Assembly (NCBI GenBank): GCA_023396065.1
Contig: JAEWXF010000012.1
Location: forward strand, 1 to 41,644
Length of the DNA: 41,644 nucleotides
Source: Methanobacteriota archaeon
GTDB taxonomy: Archaea; Halobacteriota; Methanomicrobia; Methanomicrobiales; Methanocorpusculaceae
Reading direction: 5' to 3'
The first letter of the stretch is position 1. Each line of letters begins with the position of its first letter. The position numbers were made by a program, and so were the translations under genes. Of this stretch, positions 31,754 through 40,467 are shown in pieces. Under the pieces are notes generated by a model. It saw only the letters and a program-made list of their open reading frames with translations, was not told where the DNA came from and did no database searches.

Positions 31754-33304
31754 TCAGGAGACCGTCATAAACGGACTGAGTTTGTAGTCGTGGGCCGTCG
31801 GGTCATACGTGAATCCTTTCACGTTGTCCCACAGAAGAATTGCGACCCCGTAGTAGGCGATGTTGACGGTGGCAACGTCGTCGTAGACGATTCCCTCTGC
31901 AGCCCGGAAATGTGCGTACCGTTCGACCGGGTCGGTGAGATTGTGACCTTCGGCAACGATTCTGTCAACCTCTGCATTGCTGTAATGACCGCGATTTGTT
32001 GTTCCATTGGTTGTGTACCAGGTTTTCAGGACATACTCAGGATCCGGAACCATGGCGAGGTTGGCCGCAATCAGGTAGAGGTCCCAGTCTCCTTCGGCAA
32101 GCATGGGAGAGATTGCCGCAGTTTCCATGGCAACCTCCGTGACCTCCACCCCGATACGTTTCAGATTGGCTGAAACCGCTTCGAGCATCGGAACAAGTCC
32201 GGGACGTTCGGTGTAGGTGAGGAGTTTGAGGCTCAGTTTTTTGCCGTCTTTGTCGACGTATCCGTCACCGTCGGTGTCCGCCCATCCGGCTTTTGCCAGA
32301 TACTCTTTCGCAAGGGCAGGGTCGTAGGTGTAGGGAACGAGACTCGTATTTGCCCAGGCCATCGTCGGCAGGAACGGGCCGGTCGCCACGCTGCCGACAC
32401 CGTAGAGTACATTGTCCACGATGCCCTCGCGGTCAACGGCATAGGCAAGGGCTTTTCTGACGTTGAGGTCATTGAGGGGGGCATGATCCATGTTGAGGTC
32501 AAGTTTGTAGGTTCGCGGGGTGTTGAACTTCAGAACGTCAATCCCCGGGACAGCGTCCAGCCGGTCAACCTCACTGTACGGCGGATCGAAGGTAAGGTCC
32601 ACGTCATGATTTTCAATGATCATCGCACGGGTCCCGGGGTTCGGGTACCCGCGATTGATGATCTTTGCAAGAGTCGGGGTGCCTCCCCACCACTGATCAT
32701 GCCTGACGACGACAATCTCGCCGGTCTGTTCGTCGAAGGACTCCAGTTTCATCGGGCCGGTACCGATGGTTGCAATATAGTTTCCTGCGGCGTCATAGGA
32801 CTTCGGGCTGATGATGGCAGTATCAGGGGAGTGGAGAGCTGCCGGCAGCAGCGGATTTTTTTCATTGGACTGGATGCGGATTGTGTAGTTGTCCACAACC
32901 TCGGAGTCTTTGTAGTCCAGCAGGGTGGTCCGGCCCGGCTGTTTGGTGTTGATGTTTTCAATGGAGAACTTCACGTCTTCAGCCGTCATCTCATCGCCGT
33001 TGTGGAACTTCACGCCTTCCCGGAGTTTGAACTCCCAGGTGGTATCGTTCACCAGCGTCCAGCTCTCGGCAAGATTCGGTTTGAGGGAGAAGTCCTCTTC
33101 GGTTGCGACGAGGGTTTCGGTGATGATGATTTTTTCGGTGATGAGCGTTCCGGTACCGGTTCCCTGATCCAGTTCACGGGCATCGGACATCAGGTGATTT
33201 CCAACGATCAGTACATTTTTTTCGGCTGTGTCCCCGATGCAGCCGGATGCGGCGATACAGAGAACCAGTACTGCGAGAACCGGGATGAGAAGTTTTGAAT
33301 TCAT
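31754..33304 (-). CDS. Family-5 extracellular solute-binding lipoprotein (copy 2)
   Basis: A 516-residue binding protein of the peptide/nickel class (SBP_bac_5). Lipobox AASGC (Cys22) follows the signal segment. Then NLAESWTLVNDTTWEFKLREGVKFHNGDEMTAEDV, the standard family start, and DVDLTFDPPYSEVDRLDAVPGIDVLKF in the ligand region. It resembles the binding protein at 34099 strongly throughout. Its ATG overlaps the upstream methyltransferase stop (ATGA). It should deliver ligand, probably a metal complex or peptide, to the shared permease. Confidence 0.92.
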   Translation of the reverse strand: MNSKLLIPVLAVLVLCIAASGCIGDTAEKNVLIVGNHLMSDARELDQGTGTGTLITEKIIITETLVATEEDFSLKPNLAESWTLVNDTTWEFKLREGVKFHNGDEMTAEDVKFSIENINTKQPGRTTLLDYKDSEVVDNYTIRIQSNEKNPLLPAALHSPDTAIISPKSYDAAGNYIATIGTGPMKLESFDEQTGEIVVVRHDQWWGGTPTLAKIINRGYPNPGTRAMIIENHDVDLTFDPPYSEVDRLDAVPGIDVLKFNTPRTYKLDLNMDHAPLNDLNVRKALAYAVDREGIVDNVLYGVGSVATGPFLPTMAWANTSLVPYTYDPALAKEYLAKAGWADTDGDGYVDKDGKKLSLKLLTYTERPGLVPMLEAVSANLKRIGVEVTEVAMETAAISPMLAEGDWDLYLIAANLAMVPDPEYVLKTWYTTNGTTNRGHYSNAEVDRIVAEGHNLTDPVERYAHFRAAEGIVYDDVATVNIAYYGVAILLWDNVKGFTYDPTAHDYKLSPFMTVS

Positions 33305-34077
33305 TGTCCCGGGTTCCCTTCTTTTGTTCCGGAGATCAGGTAGTAGGTACTGACCGGATTGATTTTCTGGTACCAGTTCAGCCGCTTGCGCTGATTTTTC
33401 CGGATGGCGGCAAGATTCTGGGCGGTAATCCGGAGAAATCCGGCCTGTTCCAGATACCGGCGGGCAGCATCCTCGGAAACACCGCCGTTGTTCGGTAGGG
33501 AGTTCTGGAGGTCACTGCTGTAGCCTTTTTCTGCGTGAGGATGCGATTCGATGAGCCGGGAGAGACCGGCACTGAGATCACGCCGCATCCGGCTGATACG
33601 TTTTCCGTCGTTCCATACGCCGTCGACGATCATCACCACACCTTCCGGCTTCAGTACCCGATACCAGGCGGATAATGCGGCATCCGGATGCGGGAGGGTC
33701 CAGAGCAGGTGACGGTTGATGACGACGTCGAAGGTTTCCGCCGCAAATGGAGGGTTTTCGGCATCACCGGTTTCAAAGGTCATGGACAGCCCTGCGGCCT
33801 CGGCTTTTTGTCTGCCGACTGCCATCATTCCTTCGGAAAGATCAATGCCGGTGACGGTATGCCCCATTTCTGCGAGAATCAGGCCCATTGCCCCGGTTCC
33901 GCAGCCGACGTCGAGGATGCGGAGCTGTTCCCCTGCAGGCAGAACGCTCAGGAATGCGGCGGTCCAGAGAGTTTTCTCTTCTGCGGTCTGTACTCCGTGG
34001 GAAACATGTGTGTCGTAAAATGCCGATTCCTGATTCCAGCTTTCGGCAATTTCTGATTTGATTGTGTTGTCGTCCAT
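33301..34077 (-). CDS. SAM-dependent methyltransferase, transporter-linked (copy 1)
   Basis: A 258-residue class I methyltransferase almost collinear with the one at 30984. It has ILDVGCGTGAMGLILAEMGH, GIDLSEGMMAVGRQKA, DAENPPFA and NRHLLWTLPHPD. The main differences lie in the C-terminal third. The ATG at 34077 is chosen because its product aligns with the paralogue's MDD start and GGTGA lies upstream at good distance; another ATG is 3 nt upstream. It lies between the two binding-protein genes, so each binding protein is followed by its own methyltransferase. Confidence 0.85.
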   Translation of the reverse strand: MDDNTIKSEIAESWNQESAFYDTHVSHGVQTAEEKTLWTAAFLSVLPAGEQLRILDVGCGTGAMGLILAEMGHTVTGIDLSEGMMAVGRQKAEAAGLSMTFETGDAENPPFAAETFDVVINRHLLWTLPHPDAALSAWYRVLKPEGVVMIVDGVWNDGKRISRMRRDLSAGLSRLIESHPHAEKGYSSDLQNSLPNNGGVSEDAARRYLEQAGFLRITAQNLAAIRKNQRKRLNWYQKINPVSTYYLISGTKEGNPGQ

Positions 34078-34098
34078 CATTCTCACCAAAAAAGGAGG

Positions 34099-35664
34099 TT
34101 ATGCCGAAATCGACATAAACGGATCAATTCTGTAGTCATGGGCGGTCGGATCGAACTTGTAGCCGGTGACGGTGTCCTTCATCACGACAGCAACGCCGTA
34201 GTAGGCGATGTTGATGGTCGGCAGTTCGTCGTAGACGATTCCTTCGATCTGGCGGAAATGATCGTAGCGGTCGTTCAGGTCGCTGATGGAGTGACCGTCC
34301 CGGATAAGGCGGTCCACATCAGTATTGCTGTAACCGGCCTTGTTGGCTGTCCCGGTTGTGGTATACCAGGACTTGAGCACGTACTCAGGGTCCGGAACCA
34401 TGGCAAGGTTGGTTGCCGAGAGGTAGAGGTCCCAGCTGCCGTCCGCCATGGCCGCGGATAAGGCGCTGTTCTCCATGGAGACTTCTTCAACTTCGATACC
34501 GACGGCTTTGAGGTTTGCGGCGATTGCTTCCTGCATCGGCGGAAGACCCGGACGTTCGGTGTAGGTACAGATTTTTACGCGGAGATTTTTCCCGCCTTTG
34601 TCGACATAGCCGTCACCGTTGGTGTCGGTCCAGCCGGCTTTTGCCAGATACTGTTTTGCAAGGCCGGTATCGTAGGTGTAGGGCGGGAGGCTTTTGTTGG
34701 ACCAGGTCATGCCCGGCAGGAACACTCCTCCTGCAGGAGTCCCGACACCGTATAAAACGTTGTCCACAATACCGGTCCGGTCGATTGCATGTGAGATTGC
34801 CTTGCGGACGTTCAGATCGGCCATGGCTTCGTGGGCGAGGTTCACATCAAGTTTGTAGATTCTCGGTGTGTTGTACTTCTCGACGTGGATACCCGGCAGG
34901 GCATCAAGCCGGTCGATTTCACTGTACGGCGGGTCGGTGGTGAAGTCAACGTCGCCGTTTTCGATCATCATTGACCGGGTGGACGGACTTTCATATCCGC
35001 GCAGGATCATTTTGTCAAAGCCCGGATTTCCTCCCCACCATTCGGTATTTTTGACGACGACCAGTTCACCGGTCTGTTCGTTGAAGGATTCAACCTTCAT
35101 TGGTCCGGTCCCGATCGGGTTGATGAAGTTGCCGTTTTCATCATAGGATTTGCTGCTGACGATAGCGGTGTCCGGATAGTGGAGAACGCCCGGGACCAGC
35201 GGATTGAGTTCCGTTGTGTGGATGCGAATGGTGTACGTGTCCACAGGTTCTGCATAGTCGTAGGACATCAGCAGTGCGGTGTTTGGCGAAAGCCGGACGG
35301 TGTTGTCAAGAGAGGTTTTGACGTCGTCCGCGGTCATTTCGTCGCCGTTGTGGAACTTTACGCCTTCCCGGAGTTTGAACTCCCAGCAGGTGTCGTTGAT
35401 CTGCTTCCAGCTTTCCGCGAGATTCGGTGTCAGTTCAAATTTATCGTTGGCCCCGATAAGGGTCTCGGTGACAATTGCTTTTTCTGTAACAAACGTTCCT
35501 CCGTCATGCCCGTCTCCGGGATTGATGGAAGAAACCCGCCACATCTCACCAACAACAAGAACCTTTTCCCCGTCGGTTCCCGTTCCGGGAGCTGTCGTGC
35601 AGCCGGCCGCAAAGAAACATGCTGCAAATGCCAGTATCAGAAGTACTCCATAGATCTTTTTCAT
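34099..35664 (-). CDS. Family-5 extracellular solute-binding lipoprotein (copy 1), first gene of the operon
   Basis: A 521-residue SBP_bac_5 lipoprotein: signal KKIYGVLLILAFAACFFAAGC with lipidation at Cys21, then NLAESWKQINDTCWEFKLREGVKFHNGDEM. The ligand region reads DVDFTTDPPYSEIDRLDALPGIHVEKYN. It heads the nine-gene transporter operon. The ATG at 35664 has GAGG 7 nt upstream; a 14-codon extension upstream gives a poorer signal peptide. Nickel or oligopeptide import are the main candidates. A methanogen has high nickel need for F430, so nickel is attractive, but no His-rich feature proves it. Confidence 0.9.
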   Translation of the reverse strand: MKKIYGVLLILAFAACFFAAGCTTAPGTGTDGEKVLVVGEMWRVSSINPGDGHDGGTFVTEKAIVTETLIGANDKFELTPNLAESWKQINDTCWEFKLREGVKFHNGDEMTADDVKTSLDNTVRLSPNTALLMSYDYAEPVDTYTIRIHTTELNPLVPGVLHYPDTAIVSSKSYDENGNFINPIGTGPMKVESFNEQTGELVVVKNTEWWGGNPGFDKMILRGYESPSTRSMMIENGDVDFTTDPPYSEIDRLDALPGIHVEKYNTPRIYKLDVNLAHEAMADLNVRKAISHAIDRTGIVDNVLYGVGTPAGGVFLPGMTWSNKSLPPYTYDTGLAKQYLAKAGWTDTNGDGYVDKGGKNLRVKICTYTERPGLPPMQEAIAANLKAVGIEVEEVSMENSALSAAMADGSWDLYLSATNLAMVPDPEYVLKSWYTTTGTANKAGYSNTDVDRLIRDGHSISDLNDRYDHFRQIEGIVYDELPTINIAYYGVAVVMKDTVTGYKFDPTAHDYRIDPFMSISA

Positions 35665-35699
35665 ACAATTCCTCGAAAATATTTTACTCTCATCACAAA

Positions 35700-35800
35700 T
35701 TTTCACGTAAAATTACGGCATTACGTAGCGTGTGATACGATAATGTACCTACTTATAGGGGTATAAATCTTACTGATATAAAAATTCGTAATACGAACGA
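35700..35800 (-). promoter_or_regulatory. Promoter and CGTAA-dyad region of the transporter operon
   Basis: On the minus strand TATA-like elements lie at about 35747-35770 (TTTATACCCCTATAAG). Downstream, toward the gene, are the dyad CGTAA-AA-TTACG (35706-35717), a further ATTACG at 35720-35725 and TACG near 35738. Upstream of the TATA is a perfect dyad TTCGTA-A-TACGAA (35785-35797). The repeated CGTAA half-site on both sides of the TATA box looks like an operator set for a metal or nutrient regulator. The regulator is not identified. Confidence 0.5.
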
Positions 35801-36319
35801 AAAAGAGAGGCTGTTCCGGTCTCCTCCGGAACAGAAGAAAATAGTATGCATCTTCCGGAAAAATCAGTAAATCCGAAACGTACCGAATGTGTGTGATATA
35901 GTATAACCGCCGGCAATTCTCCGAATGAGGGATTTTCAGTGTGTGGGTATGGGGATCCGCCGCATTCAGGAAATGGCGTGTTTCGTATGTTTTCAGATCG
36001 TATCTGTTCCAATAATCACCTCTTTTTTGTATTTAGCATCACTAAAGTAAGATACTATATATAATTAGTATTACGTATTTCGATATAAACATTTCAGTGG
36101 GTCGAAAATATTGAACTTTCGGAAAAACACCGGATGCGGCAGGGATACAACCTGAGTTCCCTCTCTTTCGAAATGAGAAATTGAAATAAAATCGTCCCAT
36201 TTTTGGACAAAAAACAAGATTCGTGGTGCAACTCGTATTGGTTTGTTTGCGGCTGTGCTCTCCGCTTCGGGCTTCGCCCTCGCTTGAAAGACTACGGAAA
36301 TGGGAGTCTTTGTTCGTAT

Positions 36320-36461
36320 GTCGATACGTTTTCTTGTGCATCTTTAGACGTCAGGTGGTTACCCACATACATCCAAAGAATCTCATCTCCGGAAACCATC
36401 TTCGGCTTTCAAGCCGTGGTTACCCACCTGACGCCCAAACACACACAAGAAAAGTATCGAC
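36320..36461. repeat. 142-bp imperfect inverted repeat (MITE-like hairpin)
   Basis: Left arm 36320-36358 and right arm 36424-36461 pair over GTCGATAC/GTATCGAC, TTTTCTTGTG/CACAAGAAAA and CGTCAGGTGG/CCACCTGACG, with an unpaired 10-nt stretch in each arm. The loop contains a further small hairpin (CGGCTTTCAAGCCG, 36403-36416). This could be the end of an IS200/IS605-type element or a MITE, or a structured RNA. No ORF lies inside. Confidence 0.65.
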
Positions 36462-36504
36462 CTGCATCGAAAAAGTATCATCAGATACCTTTGTGTTTTC
36501 CGGA

Positions 36505-36555
36505 GTGACAGATTGGTTTTGAGGTATCTGTCAAATTCTCATACTCCAAAAAATT
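36505..36555 (-). repeat. 51-bp dispersed repeat, copy 1 (inverted relative to 41574-41624)
   Basis: The reverse complement of 41574-41624 matches here with two mismatches; 39 bases (36517-36555) match perfectly. It includes GAGGTATCTGTCAAATTCTC. The similarity continues weakly for about 10 bp beyond 36555 with a gap. It also contains TGACAG and CTGTCA as a small internal dyad. Confidence 0.9.
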
Positions 36556-36642
36556 CTGTGATGTCAGCGGATGCGTTGCGGGGAGAGGAGGAGGTCAAGT
36601 AGCAAAGTCAGGATACAAAAGAGATTCAAAAATATTCCCAAG

Positions 36643-36650
36643 AAAAAAAA
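36643..36650 (-). terminator. Oligo-T terminator of the Ig/PKD gene
   Basis: The minus strand has T8 starting 6 nt past the TGA at 36659-36657, preceded by AAAAATA. A typical archaeal oligo-T terminator. Confidence 0.5.
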
Positions 36651-36656
36651 TATTTT

Positions 36657-38183
36657 TCAGGCCCAGCCGTCAGACTTCCGCTGCCGCCTGATCAGCAGCA
36701 CAACCGCAACGAAGGTCACCACCGCGCCAAGGATAAACCCGAGAACCAGCATCAGCCAGCACAGGAGACAGGGACAGTTTTCACAGCAGATAAACCCGGA
36801 AGAAGCGGTTTCATTCACGCCGGACCCGGCTGTTCCATTCCCGGACGACGAGGAACCCGCAGTTCCTGATGCCGGTGCGGTTGTCTTCACCGTAGACGAA
36901 ACCGTCGCCGTCACCACCGGTGTTGCAGTTCCGTCATCACTGCTGGTATAATGATTCCCGGAAGAGGAATCCCCGGAAGTGGAACCGGAGGACCCGCCGG
37001 AGGTGGAGCCGCCCGACGACCTGGACGAAGAGACCTGAACAGTTGTGGAAACCTCACCGCTTATGCTGTGAGCAGTATTCACTGCGGTAAGCGTCACCGT
37101 GTACGTGCCAGCAGACGGGAAAATATAGCTTGTCTCAGAAGACGACCCGGTCTGGGTAAACACCGCTCCCGACGGAGAGGTAAACTTCCAGGTAAAGGAG
37201 TCCGCCGCATCACCGCTGACATGCGTTGCAGAGAGCGTTGCGGCAGAACCGGCAGAGGCAGAGCCGGCAGAGATCCGGTAGACCGGAGAAGCCCCCTTCT
37301 CTTCAACCGTGACCGTCACTTTTTCAGAACTCACACCGTTTGCCGCCGTCGCCTGGAGTGTTGTGGTACCGGCACGTTCTGCCTCGAACGTGAACTTTTC
37401 TCCGTCCTCCTCGATCAGAGAGAGAACAGAGTTGTCCCCGATCTTCCAGGTTATCCCGGGTTTTGCAACAACATCGTCCCCGTTGTATGCCGTAGCCGTC
37501 ACCACAAACTTCGTACCCTCACTCGTTTTTGCCGGTGACGAAACCTCAATCCGGGTAACGGCCGGTGCCTTTACCGTAACCGTTCCTGTTGCGGAAAGCG
37601 AGCCGGACGAGGCCGTCACCGTATACGTTCCGGCAGCCTTCCCTGCGGTGTAATCTCCTCCCTGCGTAATCGTTCCGCCGGTAGCCGTCCAGTCAAACAA
37701 CAGATCACTGATTCGCTTGCCGGTACGGGAATCATACGCAATCACAATAAAATGCTGGGTCTCCTCCACATACATCTCCGAATTCTTCAGATACACCTCT
37801 GCCCGGTCCGCCTGAATCGGTGAACTGCCAACCTCAACAGTATCCGAATCAGTCCATCCCTCCCAAGACGCGGTGATCGTTGTTGTACCCGGCTTTGCCG
37901 CATAAAACACTCCGGCAGAATTGAAATAACCGACCGACTCATCGCTGCTTGTCCACGTCACATCAGCAGGAGACAGAGCCAAGACGATTCGCGGAACCGA
38001 ACCGGTAACCACCGTCGCTACAGGAAATGTCGTGGAGATACGTTCCTGAACATAAATCAGAGGTTCACTGTTTACAATCCAGATATCGTTCGCCTCCTCG
38101 GCCGCAGCAGGTCCGGCGAAAAACAGAGTCATCAGCAGCAGAACACATGAAATACCGGAAATATATCGCATCTTTTCAGACAT
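36657..38183 (-). CDS. Ig-like/PKD surface protein with Cys-rich juxtamembrane motif
   Basis: A 508-residue secreted protein: signal peptide (ISGISCVLLLMTLFFAGPAAA), BIG2-like Ig domain (VTWTSSDESVGYFNSAGVFYAAKPGTTTITASW), a second Ig-like region, then a PKD domain (SFTWKFTSPSG ... YIFPSAGTYTVTLTAVN, about residues 325-380). A Ser/Gly/Thr stalk follows (about 385-460). Then comes CCENCPCLLCW, five Cys in ten residues, right before one membrane helix (LMLVLGFILGAVVTFVAVVLLI) and the basic tail RRQRKSDGWA. It lacks PGF-CTERM, so it is anchored by a plain transmembrane helix. The ATG has GAGGTGAT 3 nt upstream. Function is probably cell-surface adhesion or S-layer association. Confidence 0.82.
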   Translation of the reverse strand: MSEKMRYISGISCVLLLMTLFFAGPAAAEEANDIWIVNSEPLIYVQERISTTFPVATVVTGSVPRIVLALSPADVTWTSSDESVGYFNSAGVFYAAKPGTTTITASWEGWTDSDTVEVGSSPIQADRAEVYLKNSEMYVEETQHFIVIAYDSRTGKRISDLLFDWTATGGTITQGGDYTAGKAAGTYTVTASSGSLSATGTVTVKAPAVTRIEVSSPAKTSEGTKFVVTATAYNGDDVVAKPGITWKIGDNSVLSLIEEDGEKFTFEAERAGTTTLQATAANGVSSEKVTVTVEEKGASPVYRISAGSASAGSAATLSATHVSGDAADSFTWKFTSPSGAVFTQTGSSSETSYIFPSAGTYTVTLTAVNTAHSISGEVSTTVQVSSSRSSGGSTSGGSSGSTSGDSSSGNHYTSSDDGTATPVVTATVSSTVKTTAPASGTAGSSSSGNGTAGSGVNETASSGFICCENCPCLLCWLMLVLGFILGAVVTFVAVVLLIRRQRKSDGWA

Positions 38184-38354
38184 ATCATCACCTCATCAGC
38201 AGAATACACAGATGATATAATTACTGCTTTTCTGAAGATTAAAAGTATCGCTCAGTCTCGAAAAAAGAATATATTGTATATCAACCACGGATAGCACAGA
38301 TAATCCCGGAAAAACAAAACAGAACTCTGTGATTATACATGATATCCGTGATTG
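38184..38354. other. Spacer between Ig/PKD gene and the pyrophosphatase gene
   Basis: An AT-rich gap of about 170 bp that should contain the promoter of the Ig/PKD gene. TATA-like sequence is seen on the minus strand at about 38213-38224 (AATTATATCATC). No coding signal. Confidence 0.35.
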
Positions 38355-38370
38355 CACCCAAAAAAGGGTG
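38355..38370 (-). terminator. Hairpin terminator after the pyrophosphatase gene
   Basis: Minus-strand CACCC-TTTTTT-GGGTG: a 5-bp stem whose loop is T6, 15 bp past the stop codon (38388-38386). It may act as oligo-T terminator. Confidence 0.5.
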
Positions 38371-38385
38371 TTGAAAGAGTTCCGA

Positions 38386-40467
38386 TTATGCAGCGAAGGC
38401 TAAGATTACCGGTACAAACACCAGGGCAATCATGCTCATCAGCTTAATCAGAATGTTCAAAGCCGGTCCGGAAGTATCCTTGAACGGATCACCGACGGTA
38501 TCACCGACAACTGCTGCCTTGTGGGCATCAGAGCCTTTACCGCCGTAGTTTCCAAGCTCAATGTACTTCTTTGCATTATCCCAGGCTCCTCCGGAGTTTG
38601 CCATCGTAAGGGCAAGGAGAACACCTGAAACAAGGGAACCCACAAGGAGACCGCCGAGTGCCAGCGGACCGAGAACCAGACCGACAACGATCGGGGCTGC
38701 GATTGCAATAACGCCCGGAAGAATCATCTTGTGAATTGCCGAATCGGTCGCAATGGCGATTGTGGACGTGTAGTCCGGCTCTGCAGTACCCTCCATCAGG
38801 CCTTTGATCTCTTTGAACTGGCGGCGGACCTCGACCACGATCTTCTGTGCTGCCTGACCGACTGCGGTCATGGTGAGTGCAGAGAACAGGAACGGAAGCA
38901 TACCACCGATCAGAATACCGATGAACACATTGGTATCCAGCAGATCGATTGCACTAAGACCCACTGCCGTTGCGTACGCGCTGAAGAGAGCGAGAGCGGT
39001 CAGTGCAGCTGAGCCGATTGCAAATCCTTTTCCGATTGCGGCGGTGGTGTTTCCGACCGCGTCAAGGGTATCGGTGATCTCACGAACCTGATGGGGCTGA
39101 CCGGACATCTCGGCGATACCGCCTGCGTTGTCGGCAACCGGGCCGTATGCATCAACGGCAAGGGTCAGACCGAGTGTTGAAAGCATACCAACGGCTGCAA
39201 TACCGATACCGTACATTCCTGCAAAGTGGTAGGCAACGTAGGTTGCGGCGGCAATGATCAGAACCGGCCAGACGGTCGACTCCATACCTTTTGCGAAACC
39301 GTTAATGATGTTGGTCGCAGCTCCGGTCTGACAGGACTCGGAAATTGCCTTCGTCGGCTTGTAGTCAAAGGAGGTATAGTACTCGGTGATCAGACCGATA
39401 CCAAATCCTGCAACAAGACCTGCGATGGTTGCAAACCAGATACCCATACCAAACTGGCCGCCAACAAGATTGGAGGTCAGGAAATAGGTTGCAATAACAG
39501 AGATGATCAGTGCAATGACTGTTCCCGTGTTGAATGCCTTGTGGATTGCAGAGTTTTCGTTCTTCTTGGTTCTGACAAACAGAGTTCCAACCGCTGCTGC
39601 AATGATACCGAATGCGGAGATCAGCATCGGGAGGAGAATGACGTTCAGGGCGTTGACATTCTCGCCGAAAAGCGTGGATGCGAACGTTGCACCAACGATA
39701 CCCAGAGCCATGGATGCGACGATCGAACCCACATAGGACTCGAACAGGTCGGCACCCATACCGGCAACATCACCGACGTTGTCACCAACGTTGTCGGCAA
39801 CGACTGCCGGGTTCCGGGGATCGTCTTCCGGAATACCGGCTTCGACTTTGCCGACAAGGTCTGCGCCGACATCAGCTGCTTTGGTAAAGATACCGCCGCC
39901 GACACGGGCAAACAGTGCCACAGAGGATGCACCAAAACCGAATGCAGCCATGTTGGAGACCACCGTGTTGACTGCAACAAGGTCGCCAAACCCACCGAAG
40001 ATGCTGATAAGGGTGAGGAAGACAACAGATGCGCCAAGGAGACCAAGACCGACTACGGACATACCCATGACCGAGCCGCTTGCAAAGGAGACTTTAACTG
40101 CATCAGCAATACCGCGTTTTGCGGCATTGGTAGTTCTTACGTTTGCCTTGGTTGCGCTGTGCATTCCGATGTATCCTGCAAGAGAGGAAAGAGCGGCACC
40201 AATCACATAGGCAGGTGCTGCCCAGATACTCAGTCCGTCGTCGGTGACGAAGGAGAGACCTGCAAGAATAATCGCAATGATAACAACAAAGGCTCCGATT
40301 GCGCGATACTGACGGTTCAGAAAGACCATTGCGCCAAGGTGAATGGCAGCAGCGATCTTCTGCATTTTCTCATCGCCGCATCCCTCTTTCTTTACCACAG
40401 AGTAAGAGTAGAGAGCGAAGAGAAGGCCGATTACGGCACATATTGGAGCGAGATAGATCAGATCCAT
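38386..40467 (-). CDS. hppA: Membrane-bound ion-translocating pyrophosphatase
   Basis: A 693-residue, roughly 16-helix pump that hydrolyses PPi and exports H+ or Na+. The active-site segment DVGADLVGKVEAGIPEDD, then DNVGDNVGDVAGMGADLFESY, and the late GDTVGDPFKDTSGPALN are complete. The K+-sensitivity position reads GNTTAAIGKG, with Ala476; K+-independent enzymes have Lys there. It is therefore predicted K+-dependent, the group that includes the Na+-pumping enzymes of methanogens; which ion is moved cannot be decided here. The ATG at 40467 has GGAGGT 11 nt upstream; a TTG three codons earlier sits too close to that site. Confidence 0.97.
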   Translation of the reverse strand: MDLIYLAPICAVIGLLFALYSYSVVKKEGCGDEKMQKIAAAIHLGAMVFLNRQYRAIGAFVVIIAIILAGLSFVTDDGLSIWAAPAYVIGAALSSLAGYIGMHSATKANVRTTNAAKRGIADAVKVSFASGSVMGMSVVGLGLLGASVVFLTLISIFGGFGDLVAVNTVVSNMAAFGFGASSVALFARVGGGIFTKAADVGADLVGKVEAGIPEDDPRNPAVVADNVGDNVGDVAGMGADLFESYVGSIVASMALGIVGATFASTLFGENVNALNVILLPMLISAFGIIAAAVGTLFVRTKKNENSAIHKAFNTGTVIALIISVIATYFLTSNLVGGQFGMGIWFATIAGLVAGFGIGLITEYYTSFDYKPTKAISESCQTGAATNIINGFAKGMESTVWPVLIIAAATYVAYHFAGMYGIGIAAVGMLSTLGLTLAVDAYGPVADNAGGIAEMSGQPHQVREITDTLDAVGNTTAAIGKGFAIGSAALTALALFSAYATAVGLSAIDLLDTNVFIGILIGGMLPFLFSALTMTAVGQAAQKIVVEVRRQFKEIKGLMEGTAEPDYTSTIAIATDSAIHKMILPGVIAIAAPIVVGLVLGPLALGGLLVGSLVSGVLLALTMANSGGAWDNAKKYIELGNYGGKGSDAHKAAVVGDTVGDPFKDTSGPALNILIKLMSMIALVFVPVILAFAA

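Larger units (their letters stand above)
35801..36656. other. Noncoding, repeat-rich stretch between the transporter operon and the Ig/PKD gene
   Basis: About 850 bp without a supportable gene. An 80-codon minus-strand frame at 35770-36012 has no recognisable features and no good ribosome site. Another TTACGTA lies at 36071-36077. From about 36220 onward there are several inverted repeats, listed separately, and a 51-bp repeat shared with the right edge of the window, suggesting remnants of mobile elements. Base composition is mixed, with AT-rich ends. Confidence 0.5.

Noticed and set aside
35770..36012. 80-codon minus-strand frame upstream of the transporter operon
   Set aside because: No ribosome site, no domain, and it covers the predicted operator dyad.
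36320..36461. CRISPR array
   Set aside because: Only one inverted pair is present; there are no regularly spaced direct repeats, spacers or cas genes.
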